From: Verrucomicrobiota bacterium
Lineage (GTDB): Bacteria > Verrucomicrobiota > Verrucomicrobiia > Chthoniobacterales > UBA10450
Direction of reading: 5' to 3'
DNA length: 5,366 nt
Assembly: GCA_003218735.1 (NCBI GenBank)
Contig: QHOJ01000030.1
Location: 1 to 5,366, forward strand
The position numbers were made by a program, and so were the translations under genes. A model generated the notes under the pieces. The model was given only the letters and a program-made list of their open reading frames with translations. It was not told where the DNA came from and did no database searches. The stretch's first letter is position 1. Every line of letters starts with the position of its first letter. Positions 1 to 5,366 of this stretch are shown here, one piece after another.

Positions 1-1001
1 TGGCCAAAATTGTGAAGCACCAGAAAAATTTAGACGCCTTGATGCTGCTTACTTTAGCTGATGGCCAGGGCACAAGCGCCGAAGCGTGGTCCGATTGGAA
101 AGAATCCCTTGTCTGGCAATTGTTTCACGAGACGTCCCGCTATCTGACCGACCAGAAATCTTATTACGAACAAACAAAAATCGAGCGCGAAAGCTTGCAG
201 ACGTCCGTGGCTGAAAATCTTTCACCTGATTACGCCAACGAAATTGAGGCGCACTTTGACTTTATGCCGGACAATTATTTCCGCGGCTGCGATGTGCCGG
301 AAATTATCGAGCATCTCAAACTGTTCCGCTCATTTCTTGCGAACGTCTCCAGCCGGGGGAAGCAGCCACTGGCGCCCGCCATCATGTGGAAACCTTTTAC
401 TGAGCAAGGCCACAGCCTTGTCAGTTTCTGGACGTGGGAACGTGGGCAGTTGCTGGCCAAAATTGCCGGGTCGTTTTCAGTCGTGCCGATCAATATCTTG
501 AGCGCCGATATTTTTCCGCGAGGAGACAACGTTGTTCTCGGCGTTTTTCGCGTGTGCAATACGAACGCACATGCCGTCACCGACCCGCGCGAATTCGAGC
601 TGGTCGAACAAACTTTGCGCCGCGCCCTCGAGGATGAGAATTTCGATTTTCTTCCGTTAATCGAAAGAGCGAAATGTCAGAGCCGCCACGACCTTGCACC
701 AGGAATCGAATTTCCGATCCACATTGGCATAGATAACAAAACGCATCCGATTTATACACTGATCGAGGTCCAGGCTCCGGACCGGCTCGGATTGCTTTAC
801 GATATTCTCGCCTGCCTGGATCGCGAGAGTGTCTCAATCGCACTTTCTCGTATTAATACACAGGACGGCGCCGCCATCGATACTTTGTATGTCATGGATC
901 GCTTTGCGCACGCCAAGATTACCGATTCGCATCGCATTACTGCGATCCAGCAGCATCTTCAAAATGCAATTGTGGGTGGAGGCGATGCTAAATCAAAGTA
1001 A
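1..1001 (+). CDS. glnD: [Protein-PII] uridylyltransferase / uridylyl-removing enzyme, C-terminal part (5' end outside window)
   Basis: GlnD adds UMP to PII signal proteins when nitrogen is scarce and removes it when glutamine is high. The reading frame is open to the left edge, so only about the last 332 residues are seen; the family is usually about 850-930 residues. The nucleotidyltransferase domain and the catalytic part of the HD domain must lie upstream. Counting from the in-frame GTG at 12, residues 1-40 match the end of the HD region (motif LLTLADGQGTSAEAW at 12-26). A first ACT domain lies at about 136-215 (VSFWTWERGQLLAKIAG, then SADIFPRGD) and a second at about 247-325 (VQAPDRLGLLYDIL, then DTLYVMD). 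The paired ACT domains are the glutamine-sensing module. The GTG at 12 is not the true start. The gene ends with TAA, 47 bp before the next co-directional gene. The assignment is confident from domain order and motifs. Confidence 0.93.
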   Translation, partial: AKIVKHQKNLDALMLLTLADGQGTSAEAWSDWKESLVWQLFHETSRYLTDQKSYYEQTKIERESLQTSVAENLSPDYANEIEAHFDFMPDNYFRGCDVPEIIEHLKLFRSFLANVSSRGKQPLAPAIMWKPFTEQGHSLVSFWTWERGQLLAKIAGSFSVVPINILSADIFPRGDNVVLGVFRVCNTNAHAVTDPREFELVEQTLRRALEDENFDFLPLIERAKCQSRHDLAPGIEFPIHIGIDNKTHPIYTLIEVQAPDRLGLLYDILACLDRESVSIALSRINTQDGAAIDTLYVMDRFAHAKITDSHRITAIQQHLQNAIVGGGDAKSK

Positions 1002-1048
1002 GTAAAGGCGATTCGTTCAGCCCATTTTCGTTGCTCGTTTTCCATTTT

Positions 1049-1801
1049 ATGAACGTGCTTGTTCTCGCCGCGGGCTACGCCACCCGTCTTTACCCGCTAA
1101 CACTCGACAAAGCCAAACCGCTGCTCCCGGTCGGAGGCAAACCAATCATCGAGTGGGTCGTCGAGAAACTGATCGATGTTCCGGATCTGGAAACAATTTA
1201 CATCGTGACGAACGACAAATTCGCGCATGACTTCCAAGCCTGGGCCGGGCATTACCAAAATCGGCAGCCCAAATTCAACATTAAGATTATCAACGACGGC
1301 TCCAAAAGCGACAACGACAAGCTCGGCGCGATTGGAGATATCAGTTTGGTCGTAACCCGGGAGAATCTGACCGAAAGCGATTTGCTGATTGTCGCAGGTG
1401 ACAACTTGTTTAGTGAATCGCTGGCCGGTTTTGTTAGCTGCGCGAAAGAGACGGATGCAACAGTGGCCGTTTATGACGTCGGCGATGCTGAGGCGATTAA
1501 AAAGTACGGTAACATCGCGGTCGATGCTGATGGGATCATCACGCTTTTTGAGGAAAAGCCAGAGAAACCTCGAACCACCCTGGCTGCAATCGCTCTTTAT
1601 TATTACTCACCCAAAGTGCTCTCCCTTTTGACAACCTATCTTGCCGCAGGAAATAACCCAGATCAGCCGGGCCGTTTTGTGCAATGGCTTTACACACGCA
1701 CGCCGGTGAGAACATTCGAGCTGAAAGGCAAATGGCTCGACATTGGAAGCAAAGGGACGCTGAAACAAGCGAACCGAATTTTCGCCGAAATCAGGACATG
1801 A
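1049..1801 (+). CDS. Sugar-phosphate nucleotidyltransferase (NTP-transferase family)
   Basis: This 250-residue cytoplasmic enzyme should couple a sugar-1-phosphate to a nucleoside triphosphate, giving an NDP-sugar and pyrophosphate. The N-terminus holds the family signature: LAAGYATRLYPLT (6-18), followed by KPLLPVGGKPIIEW (23-36) with the substrate-binding lysine region. GDNLF (117-121) carries the metal-binding Asp118, EEKP is at 168-171, and WLDIG (229-233) supplies the second metal-binding Asp231. The fold is complete, and no left-handed beta-helix acyltransferase domain follows, unlike GlmU. The ATG at 1049 is chosen because it directly precedes the VLVLAAG strand; an in-frame TTG at 1031 would add six unlikely residues. 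No Shine-Dalgarno is seen. The RLGAIGD-like segment (LGAIGDI, 92-98) and GDNLF resemble the glucose-1-phosphate thymidylyltransferase/MurU-like branch, but the sugar and nucleotide cannot be read from sequence. It may be co-transcribed with glnD. Confidence 0.9.
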   Translation: MNVLVLAAGYATRLYPLTLDKAKPLLPVGGKPIIEWVVEKLIDVPDLETIYIVTNDKFAHDFQAWAGHYQNRQPKFNIKIINDGSKSDNDKLGAIGDISLVVTRENLTESDLLIVAGDNLFSESLAGFVSCAKETDATVAVYDVGDAEAIKKYGNIAVDADGIITLFEEKPEKPRTTLAAIALYYYSPKVLSLLTTYLAAGNNPDQPGRFVQWLYTRTPVRTFELKGKWLDIGSKGTLKQANRIFAEIRT

Positions 1802-1824
1802 CTGTCGATTTCGGGGTTGGGAAC

Positions 1825-1889
1825 GAATGACGAAGCGACAATCGGAAACCTCTTTTGGTCATTCCTTGCTCGTTGGACATTCGTCATTC
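1825..1889. repeat. 65-nt imperfect palindrome in the convergent intergenic gap
   Basis: The outer arms are a perfect 10-bp inverted repeat: GAATGACGAA at 1825-1834 and TTCGTCATTC at 1880-1889. Inside, CGACAA (1836-1841) can pair with TTGCTCG (1866-1872, one bulged C). GGAAACC (1844-1850) pairs with GGT and TTCC (1857-1859, 1862-1865), with a CA bulge and a TCTTTT loop. About 23 base pairs form in 65 nt, with a larger bulge at 1873-1879. The element starts 24 bp after the nucleotidyltransferase stop and ends about 10 bp before the stop of the DUF5069 gene. It could limit read-through from both sides, but neither end has a T-tract, so it is not a typical intrinsic terminator. A REP-like dispersed palindrome is the main alternative. 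Confidence 0.6.
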
Positions 1890-1898
1890 TCCGCCGAA

Positions 1899-2318
1899 TC
1901 ATTTCAGTCGGCCTTCATCAAATTCGATCAGATCGAAATACGTTCGAATGTCGTTGCGACCTTCGCCTCCCGCTTCCTTGAGAAAATAGACAAAGCGCGC
2001 CTTTTTTGCAGCAGTGTCCGGATGTCGGGAAATCATCGCCGCATTCCATTGTTCAATTGCTTCGAGCGAATGTCTCGCTCCGTTTCCCTGCACCCAGTTT
2101 AAAATTGCGCCATCGTCATTCAGGCTATTGGCGACGTCTTCGAATGCATCGCCGTCCAGCTTTAGAAACGCGAGCAAATGCTTGTCAAAACCAACGGTCT
2201 TATAATTGTAGCCATTGAGCAGCCCTTTGCGATGAAGCCTCGCCTTGTCGATCAAACGTGGCAGATGCACGTATCCACCAAGTTTTTCGTACGGACTGCG
2301 TGGATGCAGTCTTTGCAT
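1899..2318 (-). CDS. DUF5069 family protein
   Basis: This small, probably cytoplasmic protein of 139 residues is close to the usual size for the DUF5069 family, whose function is unknown. The family features seen are RSPYEKLGGYVHLPRLIDKAR (residues 7-27), a GYNY segment (about 36-39) and the following DKHLLAFLKLDGDAFEDV region. There is no signal peptide, membrane segment or metal-binding cluster. The ATG at 2318 is chosen because the conserved RSP..KLGG segment begins just after it. An AGG lies about 10 nt upstream of the ATG, a weak ribosome site at best, and the frame stays open upstream without a better start. The gene starts 11 bp after the stop of the zinc-ribbon bactofilin and is likely translated from the same message. 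Family assignment is good; any role, including a tie to bactofilins, is unknown. Confidence 0.85.
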   Translation of the reverse strand: MQRLHPRSPYEKLGGYVHLPRLIDKARLHRKGLLNGYNYKTVGFDKHLLAFLKLDGDAFEDVANSLNDDGAILNWVQGNGARHSLEAIEQWNAAMISRHPDTAAKKARFVYFLKEAGGEGRNDIRTYFDLIEFDEGRLK

Positions 2319-2329
2319 CGAGCTGAAAC

Positions 2330-3175
2330 CTAAGTCGCAGGCAAAGGCTGGGGCGCCGCACCCGAAATGCCGGGCTCCGCCGTGTTCGCCGCCGCCAGTT
2401 TTCGTTCTGGCAACAATTCTCCCTGCGTGAAAGCAGCCTGACCGATGACGAGCTGGCCCGAAAAGATTCCGCCTTTCTCCACTGTGATTGCCTTGGCCGT
2501 AACGTTTCCCTCGAGGGAGCCCTTTTTGTGAATGGTGACAATTGTCTGGGCAATGATCTCGCCGGACATCTTACCCCTGATCTCGATGCTCGAGACTCGC
2601 ATCCGGCGGAAGCAATCGACATCGGCTCTGCGTTCAACGATCACGTGTTTAGCGGTGAGGCGGCCGGGAATTCTCCCCGAGAAGTTAATGGTCGCCGTGT
2701 CATCACAGTACAGATTACCGCGGAGTTTGCCTTCGACTAAAGCCGATCTGCAAACCACGCTGTTACTGCCCAGCTCTCCTTTGGCCGTCAGATGCACGTC
2801 GCCCCGTGTTCGAATTGTTCGACTGAACCCACTGGTGATTTTGTAATCGCGGAGATCAATATGCGCGCTACATCCCGGACAGATTGTCGACATCGCCGCG
2901 CCGCTGACCTGTTGCTTTCGTCCACATTCGAAACACTCGACGACGCAGCTGCGTTGCCGCTTCCAGAAATCTTCAAATTTCTGCCGGATCGAGGAATCCT
3001 GCGGCGCGGCCGCTTCTTCTTTTACGCGCAGTTTTAGACCAGTCTCAGGTGCAAATGGAGAAAAGTAACGGCCGCATTGGCGGCACATCGAGCTTTTGGC
3101 CGCCGTATATTCCGTCTGCTTAAAACCGCAGTGCGGGCATTCCACACTGATTTTAGCAGGCGACGGATTGGCCAC
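2330..3175 (-). CDS. Bactofilin-domain protein with two N-terminal zinc ribbons
   Basis: This 281-residue protein has three parts. Ribbon 1 uses C13/C16 and C31/C34. Ribbon 2 uses C81/C84 and C99/C102. A bactofilin-like beta-helix follows at about 112-245, with short hydrophobic strands broken by glycines (GELGSNSVV, EGKLRGNLYC, RGKMSGEIIA, KGSLEGNVTA, GGIFSGQLVI). Both ribbons have 14 residues between their CxxC pairs. The 46-residue linker between the ribbons is charged, and the tail (about 250-281) is Ala/Pro-rich and likely disordered. There is no signal peptide, so a cytoplasmic, polymer-forming role is expected; the ribbons could bind Zn and a partner. The start is GTG at 3175, which keeps ribbon 1 whole. 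A GAGAGG lies about 19 nt upstream, too far to be a good ribosome site. It follows the canonical bactofilin by 25 bp. The domain calls are confident; the specific function is not known. Confidence 0.86.
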   Translation of the reverse strand: MANPSPAKISVECPHCGFKQTEYTAAKSSMCRQCGRYFSPFAPETGLKLRVKEEAAAPQDSSIRQKFEDFWKRQRSCVVECFECGRKQQVSGAAMSTICPGCSAHIDLRDYKITSGFSRTIRTRGDVHLTAKGELGSNSVVCRSALVEGKLRGNLYCDDTATINFSGRIPGRLTAKHVIVERRADVDCFRRMRVSSIEIRGKMSGEIIAQTIVTIHKKGSLEGNVTAKAITVEKGGIFSGQLVIGQAAFTQGELLPERKLAAANTAEPGISGAAPQPLPAT

Positions 3176-3200
3176 TGTGGTGGTAAGCGAAAAACCTCTC

Positions 3201-3749
3201 TTATCCGCGTCCCCCGAAGGCGGCCTTCACCGGCTCATCATGCCGAACAATTTCCGGACGCGCCGGTGTCTTTGCCGGGCCGGTTCCGGTGGTGACTTCT
3301 GACTTGCCGATAAAAGTTGCTCCCTCCTCGATAATGAGACGCACTGCTTTCAAGTCACCCTGGAGGACCGACTTGGATTTCAATTCGCAGCGCTCGGCCA
3401 CCGTGATGTTGCCCTGCACCTTGCCGTAAACCGTGATCGATTTGGTTTTGATCTCACCGCGAATGTCCGCGTTCTCACCAATCGTGAGCACGCCATCAGA
3501 ATTGATATTGCCTTCGACTTTGCCATCGATGAGTAGCTCCTTTTGGAATTTGATCGAGCCTTTGATTTCGACATCGCTCGAAAGAATGTCTTTCCCTCCA
3601 TGTTCTGCCATAGGTTTTTGGTAATCAGTTATTGTTGATGTTTTTGGTTCTTCGCGGCTCGCAAGACGATTCTCATCGTTTCTATCCGAAAGCAGCGATC
3701 CTTCTCCGGCCGCCGCCTTCGGCTTTTGCGTGACGAATCTTCTCAGCAT
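3201..3749 (-). CDS. Bactofilin (polymer-forming cytoskeletal protein)
   Basis: Bactofilins self-assemble without nucleotide into filaments or patches at the inner face of the membrane and often recruit cell-wall or polysaccharide enzymes. This 182-residue protein has a flexible N-terminal part (1-53), then a right-handed beta-helix core at about 54-152. The core has repeating turns ending in Gly plus a polar residue: EIKGSI, GKVEGNI, ADIRGEI, GKVQGNI, VLQGDL, TFIGKS. A Pro-rich tail with PAKTPARPE follows. The ATG at 3749 gives the N-terminus MLRRFVTQKPK, a hydrophobic/basic stretch like the short membrane-targeting ends of other bactofilins. A second in-frame ATG at 3611 (MAEHGGKD) would give a 136-residue form that keeps the whole core. 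Neither start has a Shine-Dalgarno. It appears to be the first gene of a three-gene unit with its own promoter candidate. Confidence 0.92.
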   Translation of the reverse strand: MLRRFVTQKPKAAAGEGSLLSDRNDENRLASREEPKTSTITDYQKPMAEHGGKDILSSDVEIKGSIKFQKELLIDGKVEGNINSDGVLTIGENADIRGEIKTKSITVYGKVQGNITVAERCELKSKSVLQGDLKAVRLIIEEGATFIGKSEVTTGTGPAKTPARPEIVRHDEPVKAAFGGRG

Positions 3750-3751
3750 TT

Positions 3752-3765
3752 GTTACTATTGTAAC
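3752..3765. promoter_or_regulatory. Small palindrome over the -10 region, possible operator
   Basis: GTTAC (3752-3756) and GTAAC (3761-3765) form a perfect 5-bp inverted repeat around TATT. It covers both -10 choices of the bactofilin promoter candidate and ends two bases from the start codon. A dimeric regulator bound here would block transcription. A 5-bp half-site is short and can arise by chance, so this is a weak call. Confidence 0.25.
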
Positions 3766-3783
3766 GACCGCCGACACTGTCAA
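3755..3783 (-). promoter_or_regulatory. Candidate sigma70-type promoter for the bactofilin unit
   Basis: On the minus strand a perfect -35 hexamer TTGACA (3783-3778) is followed, after 17 bp, by AATAGT (3760-3755, four of six matches to the -10 consensus). The alternative -10 TACAAT (3763-3758) matches five of six, but with a short 14-bp spacer. Either way the predicted transcript start falls within a few bases of the ATG at 3749, so the message would be leaderless or almost so. The site lies in the 59-bp gap behind the glycosyltransferase gene, where a promoter is expected. The evidence is sequence match only. Confidence 0.5.
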
Positions 3784-3808
3784 CGAATTCTCACGTCGGC
3801 AGACAATT

Positions 3809-5366
3809 TTATCTTCCCAGAGCGGTCCGGTAGAGCTTGCCTCCGCCATTCTGCGCTGAAAAGACCAGGAACCGCGGCACTTGGGCGGGTGTTCTGTCCA
3901 GCACGTAGCAGAGCGAATACCGAGACACCGCTCGACCCATGATAGCAGAGGAATTCAGAGACACCCGTTCGAAATCATAGGCGATCACCCAAATCACCTT
4001 GTGGTTTTCCAGAATTTCGCGCGCTCTTCGCCAATCTTCGGTAAGGAAAAAATCGGCGCTGTCTGCAATTCCCGAAAGGCTCTCGTGCGAGCTGCCAGCC
4101 ACAGCAGGTTGCCCTGACCAATATGCGATCGATGGCGAAAGCCACCATGGCGCAAGAAATGAACGCACTTCGGACGATAGCAAATTGATCGACAGGTCGC
4201 GCAGCTGCACCGATTCGTTCCGTTGCTCGATTCGCCGGGCGTATTCCATCTCGTTAGGCCAAAGTCGCGCGTCCCAGCCGCGCAGAATCGGAAAGATCGA
4301 TATTACAAATGCAATCCAACCCGCCGCGCGCGATTTAATTGGGTCGAGCAAATTTGGAAGCGCAATCGCGAATATCGAGACAAAAAAATATGCCCAGCGT
4401 GCCTGCCAAATCGTGAGGAAGTAACTTGCAACAAGCAGAACAATAATCAGTGGCGGGATGTGCTGGCCGAGCCCGCCGCCATTTCGCTTTCGTATGGAAA
4501 ACCAAATCAGCAATGGCGCTACCACGATCATGTATCCCGTCCAACGAAACCAAATTGGATTTAGCGGAGAAACATGAGCAAGTTCGCCAACGGTGCGCGC
4601 CCAGTTGTTGAAAATTTCGTTCGATGAAAAGATCGACATCGACGGAATGCGCCGCTCAATCAAAGCCGCGACCGCAATGATCAGCGCAAATGAAATCCAG
4701 CCGGTGCGCCGCGATTTCGCCAGGAATACTTGTCGATCTTGCGCCAAGCTCACCACGACAACGATTCCAAACAACACCAGCGGTTCGTACGCAGAAACCC
4801 AGATCGCCAGTCCCCAGGCAATTCCGCTCAATGTACTCCATCCTTGCGCTGGCTCGGATCGCAAACTCCATTCCGCGCAAATCGCGATCGTCACGAGCAA
4901 CAGCAAGAGTGATTGATGATCGGGCCTGCCAAGCTCAGTCCCATGAACGAGAATTGGACTGATCGCGTACAGACTGAGCATCATCCACCGATAACGGAAC
5001 TTCATTCGCCATGCCCACCACCAGAGAAACCAACCGCCCAACAGCGCGAACATTGGTGAGATCAAGGCGCCCGCTAAATCGATCCCACGCGTCGTAAAAG
5101 GCTTTAGTGTGATTGCCAAGGCGACGATCAAATAATCGAGCGGCGCGGTCGTGTGCGGAGTTGTTCCTCGCGGAAAATTTTCAAAGTTGTGACGGCGGAT
5201 TACCAATCCCGGGTTTTTCGCGCACATCCGCACTCGAGTCATCCGCGCATAACAATCCGCGTCAGTGAAATAAACATTTCCAGCGACAAAAACGTCCTGA
5301 TAATTCGCGCACCGAGTCGCGAGAATGAGCGCACTAAGAATCGCGATTTCAAGCGCGATCAACGCT
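3809..5366 (-). CDS. GT-C / STT3-like multi-pass membrane glycosyltransferase (5' end outside window)
   Basis: The frame is open to the right edge, so 518 residues are seen and the true start lies outside; the TTG at 5362 is only an internal codon. Numbering from that TTG, a membrane segment (about 2-16) leads into an external loop with TDADCYARMTRV (33-44). This places a DxD-type acidic pair (D34, D36) where STT3/AglB/PglB enzymes bind the metal and lipid-linked sugar. FPRGTTPHTTAPLDY follows (63-77). GTELGRPDHQSL (141-152) matches the second acidic loop of this superfamily. Some ten hydrophobic segments follow to about residue 360. A soluble, probably periplasmic C-terminal region carries APWWLSPSIAYWSGQP (404-419) and HESLSG (426-431). 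The family transfers sugars from polyprenyl-phosphate carriers on the outer membrane face. The usual WWDYG motif of STT3 is seen only as WWLSP, so N-glycosylation of proteins should not be assumed. The gene ends 59 bp before the bactofilin, in the same direction. Confidence 0.78.
   Translation of the reverse strand, partial: ALIALEIAILSALILATRCANYQDVFVAGNVYFTDADCYARMTRVRMCAKNPGLVIRRHNFENFPRGTTPHTTAPLDYLIVALAITLKPFTTRGIDLAGALISPMFALLGGWFLWWWAWRMKFRYRWMMLSLYAISPILVHGTELGRPDHQSLLLLLVTIAICAEWSLRSEPAQGWSTLSGIAWGLAIWVSAYEPLVLFGIVVVVSLAQDRQVFLAKSRRTGWISFALIIAVAALIERRIPSMSIFSSNEIFNNWARTVGELAHVSPLNPIWFRWTGYMIVVAPLLIWFSIRKRNGGGLGQHIPPLIIVLLVASYFLTIWQARWAYFFVSIFAIALPNLLDPIKSRAAGWIAFVISIFPILRGWDARLWPNEMEYARRIEQRNESVQLRDLSINLLSSEVRSFLAPWWLSPSIAYWSGQPAVAGSSHESLSGIADSADFFLTEDWRRAREILENHKVIWVIAYDFERVSLNSSAIMGRAVSRYSLCYVLDRTPAQVPRFLVFSAQNGGGKLYRTALGR

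Noticed and set aside
1031..1048. Longer nucleotidyltransferase start at TTG 1031 giving an extra MLVFHF
   Set aside because: The ATG at 1049 sits at the normal family N-terminus directly before the nucleotide-binding signature; the extra residues match nothing in the family.
1031..1874. TTGCTCGTT at 1031-1039 and again at 1866-1874, flanking the nucleotidyltransferase gene
   Set aside because: Nine bases only, with dissimilar surroundings; no target-site duplication or element ends are visible, so a transposon or cassette is not supported.
1802..1898. Standard Rho-independent terminator between the convergent genes
   Set aside because: A strong stem is present but no T-tract follows it on either strand.
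2330..3175. Plus-strand open frames across the bactofilin genes (for example 2532-2846 and 3096-3302)
   Set aside because: They are antisense to clearly recognisable protein domains, have no family features and no ribosome sites; they reflect codon composition of the real genes.
4335..4916. Open frames of 70-110 codons overlapping the glycosyltransferase on both strands
   Set aside because: They lie wholly within a well-supported membrane protein gene and show Arg/Ser/Pro-rich translations typical of shadow frames.
5360..5362. TTG at 5362 as the true start of the membrane glycosyltransferase
   Set aside because: The frame remains open to the window edge, the next upstream codons are sense codons, and the TTG falls inside or at the edge of a hydrophobic segment; the start is most likely outside.

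Overview
The window looks like chromosomal, ordinary-housekeeping DNA from a member of the Verrucomicrobia (probably a soil Spartobacteria or Chthoniobacter/Udaeobacter-type lineage). This rests on the protein types and their combination, not on a marker gene: a bactofilin with a conserved core, a second bactofilin carrying zinc ribbons, and a DUF5069 protein. Shine-Dalgarno sequences are weak or missing in front of most genes. No mobile element, RNA gene or CRISPR array was seen.

Layout: six genes in two converging blocks. The plus-strand block (1-1801) holds the 3' part of glnD (PII uridylyltransferase, two C-terminal ACT domains), then, after 47 bp, a complete sugar-phosphate nucleotidyltransferase gene. 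The minus-strand block runs from the right edge to 1899: a large multi-pass GT-C/STT3-like membrane glycosyltransferase (5' end outside the window), a canonical bactofilin, a bactofilin preceded by two tandem zinc ribbons, and a small DUF5069 protein. The last three are spaced 25 and 11 bp apart and look like one transcription unit. A good promoter candidate sits in the 59-bp gap between the glycosyltransferase and the first bactofilin. The two blocks meet at a 97-bp gap (1802-1898) that is largely filled by a 65-nt imperfect palindrome.

How the genes may work together: GlnD sets the nitrogen status signal through PII. The nucleotidyltransferase would make an NDP-sugar, and the GT-C enzyme would move sugars from a lipid carrier on the outer face of the inner membrane. 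The bactofilins would form membrane-associated polymers that commonly position cell-wall or envelope enzymes. A link between the glycosyltransferase and the bactofilins is inferred only from position and orientation. The most unusual item is the double zinc-ribbon bactofilin, whose two ribbons have identical spacing and clearly arose by duplication.
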